A DNA stretch of 64,000 nucleotides from Nonomuraea typhae (GTDB lineage: Bacteria; Actinomycetota; Actinomycetes; Streptosporangiales; Streptosporangiaceae). The first letter of the stretch is position 1. Every line of letters starts with the position of its first letter. This document shows positions 43,181 to 52,354 of this stretch, piece after piece. Position numbers and translations under genes: made by a program. Where the stretch lies: assembly GCF_009760925.1 (NCBI RefSeq), contig NZ_VRLV01000024.1:31430-95429 (forward strand), in the 5' to 3' direction. Under the pieces are notes generated by a model. The model did not search any database. It saw only the letters and a program-made list of their open reading frames with translations, and was not told the origin of the DNA.

Positions 43181-44590
43181 ATGACCTACCTCGAGCTGTC
43201 TGAGGACGGCGGCGGATCGCACAAGTTCTACGAGGTCACCGTGGCCGGAACCGAGGTCACGATCACCTACGGGCGCATCGGCGAAGCCGGCCAGACCAAG
43301 GTCACCGCATTCCCCACCGAAGCGAAGGCGCAGGCCGCGGCGGCCAAGAAGATCAGTGAGAAAAGCCGCAAGGGGTACGCGGCGGCCGTACGCGGTGTGC
43401 GCCAGCGGCGGGCGGTCACCCGCAGAACCATCGCCAGCACCCGCTCCACCGCCCAGCAGGCGCCGGTCCTGTGGCGCTTCGACAGCGGCGCGGCGGCCTT
43501 CGGCATCTTCGTCGACGGCGAGCGCTGCTGGGTCGGCAACCAGAACGGCGACGTCTACACCGTCACCCACACCGGCACCGTGACCGGCCGGTTCAAGCTG
43601 CCCGACGGCGTCAAGTGCATCGTGGCCGACGACTTCTGGATCTACGCCGGCTGCGACGACGGCCGCGTCTACGACCTCAGCGGCAAGGTCCCGCGCTCGG
43701 CCTACGAGATCGCCGCCGACGTGGACATCTACTGGCTCGACATCCACGACGGCGTCCTCGGCGTCTCCGACCGGGCCGGCTGCATCACCACGATCGACTA
43801 CGAGGACGAGTTCCAGTGGGCGCGCGGCAGCAGCGGCGACTCCGCCTGGATGGTCCGCTGCGACGAGGACGCCGTCTACCACGGCCACTCCGGCGGCGTA
43901 GCCCGCTACGACACCGCCGACGGCGCCCCCGTCTGGGAGAACAGGCAGGCCCGCGACGTGCTGTTCGGCTGGCAGGAAGCCCACTCGGTCTACGCCGGTA
44001 CGGCCCGCGGCACCGTCCACCGGCTGGCCAAGAGCGACGGCCGCGTGGAAGCGGTGTACCAGTGCGACGCCGCGGTGTACTCCTGCGCCACCTCCCCGGG
44101 CGGCCGCCACGTCTTCGCCGGCGACAGCCACTCGTCGGTCTACTGCTTCGACGCCTCCGGCGAACGCCTGTGGAAACTCGGCACCGGCTGCGGTTCGGCG
44201 TTCTCCATGCAGTACCTCGACGACCGCCTCTACATCGTCACCACCGACGGCTCCCTGGCCTGCATCGACGCAAGCGAAGCGGCCATCGCCGCCGCCCGCG
44301 CCGGCGACGTGCCCCAGCCCATGGACGTCAAGGCCGCCGCCTCCCTGGAGATCGTCGAGCCTTCGGCGCAGGTGGAGACGGTCAGCTCGGGCGACGGCGT
44401 GATCGTCGAATGCGTCCAGGAAGGCGAGCGCCTGCGCGTACGCGTGATCACCCCCGGCTACGAATCCTGGAACGTGCAATTCCCCAAGGCCGTACGCCAG
44501 CCCGGCGCCCGCTACCTGGTCGACGGCATCCGCTCCGCCGGCCGCGGCGGCTTCTACCGCGCCTACGGCGAAATCCGCCGTCTGGTCTGA
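43181..44590 (+). CDS. WGR-domain protein with beta-propeller repeats
   Basis: 469 residues. Residues 1-78 form a WGR domain (SHKFYEVTVAGTEVTITYGRIGEAGQTKVTAF, KKISEKSRKGY), known from PARPs and MolR-like proteins and linked to nucleic-acid or DNA-end binding. Residues about 95-375 hold repeated strands of PQQ/WD-like type (VLWRFDSGAAAFGIFVDGE, WVGNQNGDVYTVTHTG, WIYAGCDDGRVYDLSG, VYAGTARGTVHRLAKSDG, VFAGDSHSSVYCFDASGE, LYIVTTDGSLACIDA), probably a propeller. The last 90 residues add a beta region. No catalytic domain and no signal peptide: cytoplasmic binding protein. Confidence 0.85.
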   Translation: MTYLELSEDGGGSHKFYEVTVAGTEVTITYGRIGEAGQTKVTAFPTEAKAQAAAAKKISEKSRKGYAAAVRGVRQRRAVTRRTIASTRSTAQQAPVLWRFDSGAAAFGIFVDGERCWVGNQNGDVYTVTHTGTVTGRFKLPDGVKCIVADDFWIYAGCDDGRVYDLSGKVPRSAYEIAADVDIYWLDIHDGVLGVSDRAGCITTIDYEDEFQWARGSSGDSAWMVRCDEDAVYHGHSGGVARYDTADGAPVWENRQARDVLFGWQEAHSVYAGTARGTVHRLAKSDGRVEAVYQCDAAVYSCATSPGGRHVFAGDSHSSVYCFDASGERLWKLGTGCGSAFSMQYLDDRLYIVTTDGSLACIDASEAAIAAARAGDVPQPMDVKAAASLEIVEPSAQVETVSSGDGVIVECVQEGERLRVRVITPGYESWNVQFPKAVRQPGARYLVDGIRSAGRGGFYRAYGEIRRLV

Positions 44591-44599
44591 CGTCCTCGA

Positions 44600-44659
44600 A
44601 AGGGGTTCGGCCCGGCCTCACATTCCACCCGGCCGTGTCGTCGGATCACCGAACCCCTT
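44600..44659 (+). promoter_or_regulatory. long-loop inverted repeat before the CMD-like gene
   Basis: AAGGGGTTCGG (44600-44610) pairs with CCGAACCCCTT (44649-44659), 11 bp, with GGCC-rich sequence in the 38-nt loop. The right arm ends about two bases before the AAGGAG ribosome site of the gene at 44675. It could end WGR transcription or influence translation downstream. Confidence 0.4.
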
Positions 44660-44674
44660 CCAAGGAGACGGCCC

Positions 44675-45157
44675 ATGACCACGCCCCAATCCCGCCTGCC
44701 CGACCCCGTCCAGTTCTTCCCCGAACTGACCGACGTGGCCGCCGCCATGACCAAGGCGATCCTGAACGACACGATCCCCCGGACCACCATCCACCTGGTC
44801 CAACTCCGCGCCGGCCAGATCGTCGGCAGTACGTATCACGTCATCCGCCAAAGCGACCTCCTCAGAAAGTCGGGCGCCGAAGAGGTCGCCATCACCGCCG
44901 TCGCCACCTGGCCGGACGCCCCCTACTTCACCGACCCCGAACGCGTGGCCCTGGAACTCGTAGAAGCCGTCCTCACCCCGAACCCATCCGGCGAACGCGT
45001 CCCCGACTCCCTGTACACCAGGGCCGCAGCCCACTACGACGACAAAGCCCTCTGGACACTCATCCTGACGATCAGCCAGATCTGCTTCTTCATCCCCGTC
45101 GCCCTCATAGCCAAGCCCATCCCCGGCATGCCCCTGGGAAAGAACTACAACCGGTGA
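44675..45157 (+). CDS. carboxymuconolactone-decarboxylase-like protein lacking the CxxC
   Basis: 160 residues with the AhpD/CMD outline (PELTDVAAAMTKAILND, VQLRAGQIVGSTYHVIRQSDLLRKSGAEEVAITAV, YFTDPERVALELVEAVL, YDDKALWTLILTISQICFF). In the usual RxxQINGCxxCxxxH stretch both cysteines are missing (GQIVGSTYHVIR), so thiol redox chemistry is not possible; a His remains. AAGGAG precedes the ATG. May be a non-redox member or a binding protein. Confidence 0.78.
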   Translation: MTTPQSRLPDPVQFFPELTDVAAAMTKAILNDTIPRTTIHLVQLRAGQIVGSTYHVIRQSDLLRKSGAEEVAITAVATWPDAPYFTDPERVALELVEAVLTPNPSGERVPDSLYTRAAAHYDDKALWTLILTISQICFFIPVALIAKPIPGMPLGKNYNR

Positions 45158-45263
45158 CCGTCCCGGGCGACTACACCTGCGACCAGATCAGGCGTCGCCC
45201 GCGCGCGGAACCGACCTCCAGCGGACAGGCGGACGATCGTTCGGCTGCACGCCCGGGAAGCGA

Positions 45264-46268
45264 TCACTGCCGAGAAAGCGGAGCGGTCACCGTCGGTGTC
45301 GTCTCGTTCGCCCCGTAGAACCACCGATAAGCAAGCCTTCCGGCCGCGGACCTCGCCAATGTAACCACCCCCGTCCGCACACACGTGTATCTCGGATCAA
45401 CCGTGATCTCCTCCCGCAGGGTGACCCGGCTACGGTTGATCGACTGCAGAGTGAGAGTGCCACCGCATTCAAGACCCGGATAACGGATGCGGCCGACAGC
45501 ATCGCCGACTTCTCCTGCCTTGAGCGTCAGATCGACGCCGTAGTCACTACTCCCTGACTGCGTCGCAGGCCCTCGCCAACGCCCGACGAACCCCCGGGGC
45601 ATCGCGAGCGGATCTGGAGCCGTCACAGAGGGCTTGGCAGAGGGCTTGCCGGACGGCTTGGCAGAGGGCTTGCCGGACGGCTTGGCAGAGGGCTTGCCGG
45701 ACGGCTTGGCAGAGGGCTTGCCGGACGGCTTGGCAGAGGGCTTGCCGGACGGCTTGGCAGAGGGCTTGCCGGACGGCTTGGCAGAGGGCTTGCCGGACGG
45801 CTTGGCAGAGGGCTTGCCGGACGGCTTGGCCTTGACCGGCTCCGAACACGAGAGGGCCGCCCCCTCTTGCCCGACCTCCATACCGACCGGCCGGCCTCCG
45901 GCCCCTTGGAAGACCTCGATGGTGGCCACCGTCCCTGGCGCCACGGTGACGATCTTTTTCCGGGGATGCCCTTCAATCGTGACTTTTCCAGAAACCGCGT
46001 AGACCCCGATCTGGTCCGCGTTCTCGATGCCGTAGCTCTCGACGGCCCGCTTCCCGGCGCAGTTCGTGTGCCGTATCTCAAGAACGGGCTTCTGCGTCTC
46101 CTGCTGCGGGTTGGTGAGCTTTTTGACGTACTCGGCACCCACAGCCACGACGATACCGGTGCCGATCTGCAGGAGAATCCGCCCCACCACTGGCAACACC
46201 GTCGCGCACGAGACAAGCATGGCCGCAGCAGCCACCATCGAAATCAAAGATCTTGAGCGCATCGTCAT
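45264..46268 (-). CDS. lipoprotein with KPSGKPSA repeats
   Basis: 334 residues. Lipoprotein signal MRSRSLISMVAAAAMLVSC (lipobox LVSC, Cys about 21). A second hydrophobic stretch (ILLQIGTGIVVAVGAEYV) follows. Residues about 55-140 form a small domain, then eight tandem KPSGKPSA units act as a stiff basic wall-spanning linker, then a C-terminal domain (GFVGRWRGPATQSGSSDYGVDLTLKAG, TCVRTGVVTLARSAAGRLAYRWFYGA) that looks like a lipocalin-like beta barrel. The start may be the ATG at 46268 or 46262. Function unknown. Confidence 0.75.
   Translation of the reverse strand: MTMRSRSLISMVAAAAMLVSCATVLPVVGRILLQIGTGIVVAVGAEYVKKLTNPQQETQKPVLEIRHTNCAGKRAVESYGIENADQIGVYAVSGKVTIEGHPRKKIVTVAPGTVATIEVFQGAGGRPVGMEVGQEGAALSCSEPVKAKPSGKPSAKPSGKPSAKPSGKPSAKPSGKPSAKPSGKPSAKPSGKPSAKPSGKPSAKPSGKPSAKPSVTAPDPLAMPRGFVGRWRGPATQSGSSDYGVDLTLKAGEVGDAVGRIRYPGLECGGTLTLQSINRSRVTLREEITVDPRYTCVRTGVVTLARSAAGRLAYRWFYGANETTPTVTAPLSRQ
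45631..45830 (-). repeat. 24-bp coding tandem repeat, eight copies
   Basis: Eight exact consecutive copies of a 24-base unit (45631-45822) plus a partial ninth; on the minus strand each encodes KPSGKPSA. The copies are identical at DNA level, which implies recent expansion or ongoing homogenisation. Confidence 0.92.
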
Positions 46269-46422
46269 CGGTCGGCACTGATCGCCACCCCCCAGCGCGA
46301 CCCCCTCCTAAGGGAAGGATGGCAGCCTCTCAAGGAGGCCACACCGTTTGCACGCAAGCTGACAAAAAGTCACCGCCCGATGACTCTATGTGCCACATGA
46401 CATGCGACCCGCCACCCGAGCC

Positions 46423-46908
46423 TTAGAAACGCGCACTGCTTGAGCCAAGGTGCCTGCCCTTCATCATCCAGTCCGCCAGGTGATCGGCGAGTGCCTGAAG
46501 CGCCGTCGATGCCGAGTGCAGCAACTCTTCACGGGAAAGCTCGTGCCCCTCCGCCAGTTCCAGCGCGCGCCGTAGATCCCCGATCTCCTGAGAGAACCGC
46601 CGGCCAGGATCACGCCCCAGGGTGAACATCGCGACTTCGGCCTTGAGCACGGTGACGGTCCATTCACGGCTGTTCGTGACGATGCCCAGCGGTACGCCGT
46701 TGTCGAGGGCCTGCGTCAGCTTCGTGTCGATTTCCGCCAGCATGACGAACAGCTCGATCGCGGCATTGCGCGCCTCAACCTCCAGGAGGGTACGCCGGTC
46801 GTGCCGACGCGTCGCGGCCACGACACCCCACGCGGTGACCGCCGCGACGACACCACCGATGATCGCGGAGAGCGCGCCCTGCAAAAGGTTCGCCCACCAA
46901 CCCTGCAC
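46423..46908 (-). CDS. hypothetical protein with N-terminal membrane helix
   Basis: 161 residues. Residues 5-33 are one membrane segment (LLQGALSAIIGGVVAAVTAWGVVAA) followed by TRRHDRRTL, then a helical cytoplasmic part (VEARNAAIELFVMLAEIDTKL, EIGDLRRALELAEGHELSREELLHSASTALQALADHL). No family recognised. Lies 33 bases downstream of the Nudix gene in the same direction. Confidence 0.65.
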   Translation of the reverse strand: MQGWWANLLQGALSAIIGGVVAAVTAWGVVAATRRHDRRTLLEVEARNAAIELFVMLAEIDTKLTQALDNGVPLGIVTNSREWTVTVLKAEVAMFTLGRDPGRRFSQEIGDLRRALELAEGHELSREELLHSASTALQALADHLADWMMKGRHLGSSSARF

Positions 46909-46941
46909 GCCGACCGCCTCCCCGGTCCGACCCGGCCAAGA

Positions 46942-47418
46942 TCAGCCAATGTACGGCAGGCCGTCCCCGCTCAGGTAGTGCTCGATCCTCATCCGCATCG
47001 ACCGGTCCATCGGCAGCACCACCACCTGATCGCGCGGCACCCATCGCACCTCGCGCGACTCCTCGCTAGGCGTCGGCGTCCCGCCAACGGCCCGCCCGAT
47101 GAGCACGAGGGAGAACTCCTGCCGAGCCTCGCCGTTCGAGGTGTAAAGGATCACGTGCCGCGGGTCACTATAGGTCCCGGAAAGACCGGTGATCTCACAG
47201 GTGATCCCGGTCTCCTCCAGCGTCTCCCGGATCGCGGCCGCCGGAATCGACTCCCCAAGATCAATGGCACCCCCGGGCACCGCCCAATTCCCGTTGTCAC
47301 TACGCCGGATCATCAACAGCTCACCCTCGGCATTGGTCACGATGACGTTCACCGACGGCACCAGGCGGTCGGCCGCGGGCGCGTCCGGGTCATCGAAGTA
47401 GTCAATCCGCGTAGCCAT
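46942..47418 (-). CDS. Nudix hydrolase
   Basis: 158 residues. The complete Nudix box runs G50-x5-E56-x7-R64-E65-x2-E68-E69-x-G71 (GGAIDLGESIPAAAIRETLE then ETGI), so a Mg2+-dependent diphosphohydrolase fold is intact. RLVPSVNVIVTNAEGELLMIRRSDNGNWAVP and REVRWVPRDQVVVLPMDRSM are typical. Substrate (nucleotide, NADH, sugar nucleotide) not determinable. ATG at 47418. Confidence 0.94.
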   Translation of the reverse strand: MATRIDYFDDPDAPAADRLVPSVNVIVTNAEGELLMIRRSDNGNWAVPGGAIDLGESIPAAAIRETLEETGITCEITGLSGTYSDPRHVILYTSNGEARQEFSLVLIGRAVGGTPTPSEESREVRWVPRDQVVVLPMDRSMRMRIEHYLSGDGLPYIG

Positions 47419-47522
47419 GCCTCAGGACTCTAGCGAGACCGCCCCACGCCTTCTCAAAGCTCCCCAGGTACAGCCCCACCAGCCACCCGCCTCAGACGCA
47501 GAGCACCCGAAGCCGGAACTTC

Positions 47523-47673
47523 TCAGTCGACGTCAAAGATCGAGTGCTTGTCATGGAAATGCAGGATGTAACGGCACCTCGTGCAGATCATCAGCGCCAA
47601 GACGGGCTGGGCTCGTGTGGCATCCCGTGCGGCAGGCATAGTACGCGTGCACCTGCACGGTTTCATCAGCCAC
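47523..47673 (-). pseudogene. frameshifted small zinc-ribbon-like ORF
   Basis: From GTG at 47673 one frame reads MADETVQVHAYYACRTGCHTSP and soon ends; another frame in the same DNA continues VLALMICTRCRYILHFHDKH up to a stop at 47523. Joined, they give about 49 residues with a Cys/His set resembling a zinc ribbon (CRTGCH ... CTRC). The span of 151 bases is one base too long. Probably a decayed gene; low certainty. Confidence 0.3.
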
Positions 47674-47711
47674 ACTGGTGCTATGGAAGCTAGGGGATAT
47701 TGAGCGCTTCG

Positions 47712-48028
47712 CCCATACATCGTGCCCGCTACGCTCGATGAGCTCACGGGGCCGATCACGGGTGTCATCGCCCTTCCCCGCCACCTCGATTGGGGACCTC
47801 AGCGCAGCCGAAGGTCAGGGGTTCGCCCTCGCCGGAGGTTATGCAGTACCGGCATATGGTCTGCTCCAACGCCCCAGTGACGCAGTCTTCGCCCAGATGC
47901 TCTTTACTCTTGATCTCTATCCGGACTCGGAGCTGATCGCATATGGGCTTGGCGAGTCCCAGGCACAGGAATAGCGCTCGCGGTTCAAGGACTGGGCCGT
48001 CGATCTGGCGGAAGGCCAGAACCCCTGA
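47712..48028 (+). pseudogene. decayed remnants including an AbiEii-like nucleotidyltransferase fragment
   Basis: Coding-like pieces in different frames: YIVPATLDELTGPITGVIA then LPRHLDWG (from 47712); GFALAGGYAVPAYGLLQRPSD (from about 47815), which resembles the start of AbiEii/AbiGii-type nucleotidyltransferase toxins (ALAGGYAxxxHGLxxRPSxDxD), but the active-site Asp motif is not continued; then FAQMLFTLDLYPDSELIAYG and, in another frame, RFKDWAVDLAEGQNP with a stop at 48028. No intact frame. Looks like a mosaic left by deletions. Confidence 0.35.
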
Positions 48029-48199
48029 CGAGCGCTACTCACACGGGTGTTAGCAAGAGCTCATCCTTGTCCCCGACACCTCTCAGGCGTTCGGGACCAG
48101 GGTTGCTGTACCAACGCCGAGAGGCGCTCCTGAGAGCGAAGCACGGCCTCAAGCCAGCCGGAACCAGGCGCAACCCCAAACCCCAGCCCCGCGGGGAGC

Positions 48200-48241
48200 G
48201 CGAGGGTTCGCCCTCGCCCGGGGTCTGGGGCAGAGCCCCAG
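48200..48241. repeat. paired GC-rich hairpins (REP-like)
   Basis: GCGAGGG-TTCG-CCCTCGC (48200-48217, perfect 7-bp stem with TTCG loop) followed by CTGGGG-CAGAG-CCCCAG (48225-48241). The gap 48029-48309 around it has no gene. Palindromes of this GGGxCTGGGGCxxAGCCCCAG kind look like dispersed intergenic elements of actinomycetes; they may also end tRNA transcription. Confidence 0.5.
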
Positions 48242-48309
48242 TGTCACAGCCCGAGCCGAGGGCGAGGACCACGCCCTTAGCCAGGAAGGACTGCCTTCAG
48301 TCCTTGTAG

Positions 48310-48382
48310 AGCCGACGAGGGGAATCGAACCCCTGACCTTCTGTTTACAAGACAGATGCTCTGCCGATTGAGCTACGTCGGC
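48310..48382 (-). tRNA. tRNA-Thr (anticodon UGU)
   Basis: Minus-strand cloverleaf: acceptor GCCGACG pairs with CGTCGGC, D-arm GCTCAATCGGCAGAGC, anticodon stem-loop CTGTCTTGTAAACAG with TGT, T-arm CAGGGGTTCGATTCCCCTC. No encoded CCA; discriminator T at 48310. Confidence 0.95.
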
Positions 48383-48403
48383 ACGGCCCACCAGTGTAGA
48401 CGG

Positions 48404-49366
48404 TCAACCGCGTCGCTGACGAGCGACCTCATACAAGGTAACCCCAGCCGCCACCCCCGCGTTCAGCGACTCGGCGGCCGCCTGCATGGGGATGCGGGCC
48501 AGCGCGTCACACTGTTCGCGGACCAACCGGGACAATCCCTTCCCCTCCGACCCCACGACGACGACCAAGGGTTCGGTGAGCAGGTCGACGTCGGCGATGT
48601 CCACGTCGCCTGAGCCGTCCAGGCCGACGATGAACAGGCCGGCCTCGCGGTACTCGCGCAGGGCGGCGGTCAGGTTGGCGGCGCGGGCCACGCGGAGGGT
48701 GGCGAGGGTGCCGGCGGAGGTTTTCCAGGCGCCTCCGGTCACTCCGGCGGAGCGGCGGGAGGGGATGAGGAGGCCGTGGGCGCCGAAGGCGGTGGCGGAG
48801 CGGGCTATGGCGCCCAGGTTGCGGGGGTCGGTGACTCCGTCCAGGGCTACTATCAGCGGGATTTCGGCGGCGTCCTGGGCGAGGGCGAGCAGGTCGTCGG
48901 GGTGGGCGTAGTCGTAGGCCGGGATCTGCAGGGCGAGGCCCTGGTGGACGGCGCCCTCGGTCAGGCGGTCCAGCTTTTCCCTGGTGACTTCGAGCAGGGC
49001 TATGCCGCGTTCGGCGGCGATTTTGATGGAGTCGCGGACTCGGTCGTCGTTTTCGACGCGCTGGGCTACGTACAGCGCGCTAGCGGGGACGCCTGCCTGC
49101 AGGGCTTCCAGGACGGGGTTGCGTCCGCCGATGTATTCGGGGGCGTCCTCCGAGCGGCGCTGGCGCGCGGGCTGGCGGGACGTGGTGCCGCCCCTGGCCT
49201 CCCTGGCGACGCGCTCCTCGCGGGCCTTGTCTTTGTACCAGTGGCGCATGTGCGCGGGCGGCGTCGCACCCTTGCCTTCAAGGCTGCGACGCTTCTGCCC
49301 ACCGGTGCCCTTGCTCGGGCCCTTCTTCTTCGCGGGCCGACCCGACGCCCTACCCCCAGCTGCCAT
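48404..49366 (-). CDS. rlmB: 23S rRNA (guanosine-2'-O-)-methyltransferase RlmB
   Basis: 320 residues. Long basic N-terminal tail (AKKKGPSKGTGGQKRRSLEGK) usual in actinomycetes, substrate-binding domain from EYIGGRNPVLEALQAG, then the SpoU knot: IVALDGVTDPRNLGAIARSA, VVVVGSEGKGLSRLVREQCD, IPMQAAAESLNAGVAAGVTL. Methylates G2251 of 23S rRNA by homology. ATG at 49366. 23 bases after cysS, same direction. Confidence 0.94.
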   Translation of the reverse strand: MAAGGRASGRPAKKKGPSKGTGGQKRRSLEGKGATPPAHMRHWYKDKAREERVAREARGGTTSRQPARQRRSEDAPEYIGGRNPVLEALQAGVPASALYVAQRVENDDRVRDSIKIAAERGIALLEVTREKLDRLTEGAVHQGLALQIPAYDYAHPDDLLALAQDAAEIPLIVALDGVTDPRNLGAIARSATAFGAHGLLIPSRRSAGVTGGAWKTSAGTLATLRVARAANLTAALREYREAGLFIVGLDGSGDVDIADVDLLTEPLVVVVGSEGKGLSRLVREQCDALARIPMQAAAESLNAGVAAGVTLYEVARQRRG

Positions 49367-49389
49367 GCGCCCAAGGGTACCGGGTCGGA

Positions 49390-50781
<1,392 letters not shown>

Positions 50782-50823
50782 GAAGGCAAGGCTAACGCCT
50801 CAGCCAGCGTCTTATGCCGACAA

Positions 50824-51210
50824 TCAACCTCGGAGAATGACCCTCTCCGGACGTACCCGGACAATGAGTCGCTCGGCGCCCGGATGCTCCTCCCACGGCT
50901 TGCCCCGGTACTTCTGCGACAGCTCCTGAATGAGGTCGCCCGCCGGGTCGTCCTCCAGCGTGACGGTGCCCCTGACCTCGGCGTAGCGGAACGGGTTCCC
51001 GGGATCGATGACCAGAATGCTGGTCCTGGGGTCGCGCTGGTAATTGCGTGGTTTGCGGCGTCCCTTGACGGTGGAGAACAGGATGTCGTTTCCGTCAGTG
51101 CGCACCCAGATCACGGTGGACTGCGGCCCGCCATCCGGATTGAGGCTGGTCACGGTCGCGTAGTTGGGACCGTCGAACAGCTTGCGCACCTCGTCGGAGA
51201 GCTCTGCCAT
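50824..51210 (-). CDS. PPOX-class F420-dependent oxidoreductase
   Basis: 128 residues, split-beta-barrel flavin/F420 protein: FDGPNYATVTSLNPDGGPQSTVIW, DILFSTVKGRRKPRNYQRDPR, VIDPGNPFRYAEVRGTV, KYRGKPWEE. This pattern is the Rv1155-type F420-binding group of actinomycetes. AAGGGAG precedes the ATG. Physiological substrate unknown. Divergent from the DUF2637 gene. Confidence 0.9.
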   Translation of the reverse strand: MAELSDEVRKLFDGPNYATVTSLNPDGGPQSTVIWVRTDGNDILFSTVKGRRKPRNYQRDPRTSILVIDPGNPFRYAEVRGTVTLEDDPAGDLIQELSQKYRGKPWEEHPGAERLIVRVRPERVILRG

Positions 51211-51265
51211 GGAATCTCCCTTGATCGCTTCCTGTCTCCCATTCTTCTGTAGTCTCGATGGCGCC

Positions 51266-52300
51266 ATGGACGTGACTCCCCCCTCCACGCTGCGCCGCCT
51301 GGGCCTCGCCCTCGCCGGACTCGCGGTCGCCGCCCTGACCGGCGCCGCCTGCGCCCTGTCCTTCGACGATCTGCGCGAACTGGCCATCCACGGCGAGGCC
51401 AGGCCCGACCTCGCCTTCCTCTATCCGGCCGCGTTCGACGCGGTGCTCGTCGTCGCGCTCATCGCCGTCCTCCTGCTGCGCTCGGCGCGGCCGGCGGTGC
51501 GCGCGCAGGCCGCGGTGGTGCTCGTGCTGCTGATCGTCGCCGCCGCGGCGGTCAACGTCTCCACGGCGTTGCGCTTCACCTTCGACGTACGGCAGGCGGC
51601 ACTGGGCGTGGCGGTGGCGCCGTGGGTCATGCTGGCCGTGGCGCTGTGGTTGTGGCTGCTCCTGATCAAGCACGTGCATGCGCGACGCGCCGCCGTACCC
51701 GAGGGGAGCGAGCCCGAGCCGGACATCGTGCCGTTCCACCGGCCCGAGCCCGCGACGGCGGAGTTCGCCCGGCCGGTGGGGATGGAGGAGCGGCCCCCGC
51801 TGTCGGAGCGCGTCACCCGCTGGTCGGCCCCGGCGCCCGTCGCCCCGGCACCCGAGACCCCAGCACCCGACGCCCCCGCGCTCGAAGCCTCAGAGGCCCC
51901 TGAGACCCCTGAGACGCCGGCCCACGAAGCGCCCGCGCCCGAAGTCCGGCCGGCCGAAGCTCCCGCCCCCAAGGCCACGAGCCCCGAACCGCCCAGCCCA
52001 GAAGCCCTCGACGGCCCCGAAGCCCCTGAGGTCCCCGAGCCCGTTCCCGCACCCCGGCCCGCCTCCGACGAGGAGCCGCCCAGGCCGGTCCGCTGGGGCG
52101 ACCGGGTCAAGCCGACCGACGTGCTCGTCCACCCCAAAACGCCCGAGGTGACCGAGCGGGACGCCGACACCCAGCCGGTCCGCGTGTTCAGCGACGCCGA
52201 CCCCGGCCACGGCCCCGAGCAGGCCGACGAGAGCGAACTGGCCGGCGACGACGCCCCGTCGGGCCGCATGCGCAGCACGCCATTGCCGCCCAAGGAATGA
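51266..52300 (+). CDS. DUF2637-like membrane protein with Pro/Glu/Ala-rich tail
   Basis: 344 residues. Four membrane helices in the first 130 residues (LGLALAGLAVAALTGAACAL, AAFDAVLVVALIAVLLL, AAVVLVLLIVAAAAVNV, APWVMLAVALWLWLLLI) with the intervening FDDLRELAIHGEARPDLAFLYP typical of DUF2637 proteins, which are frequent in actinomycete chromosomes and plasmids. Residues about 180-300 are a disordered PAPE-rich tail ending in VRWGDRVKPTDVLVHPKTPE. Function unknown. Confidence 0.82.
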   Translation: MDVTPPSTLRRLGLALAGLAVAALTGAACALSFDDLRELAIHGEARPDLAFLYPAAFDAVLVVALIAVLLLRSARPAVRAQAAVVLVLLIVAAAAVNVSTALRFTFDVRQAALGVAVAPWVMLAVALWLWLLLIKHVHARRAAVPEGSEPEPDIVPFHRPEPATAEFARPVGMEERPPLSERVTRWSAPAPVAPAPETPAPDAPALEASEAPETPETPAHEAPAPEVRPAEAPAPKATSPEPPSPEALDGPEAPEVPEPVPAPRPASDEEPPRPVRWGDRVKPTDVLVHPKTPEVTERDADTQPVRVFSDADPGHGPEQADESELAGDDAPSGRMRSTPLPPKE

Positions 52301-52354
52301 AATCTTGACCTAACGCCCATACCCGCCTGACCCGGGTGGGGGAAAGAGCCACCC

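Noticed and set aside
45631..45830. Regular 24-bp repeats as a CRISPR array
   Set aside because: No spacers: the units are contiguous and in frame within a coding region (KPSGKPSA).
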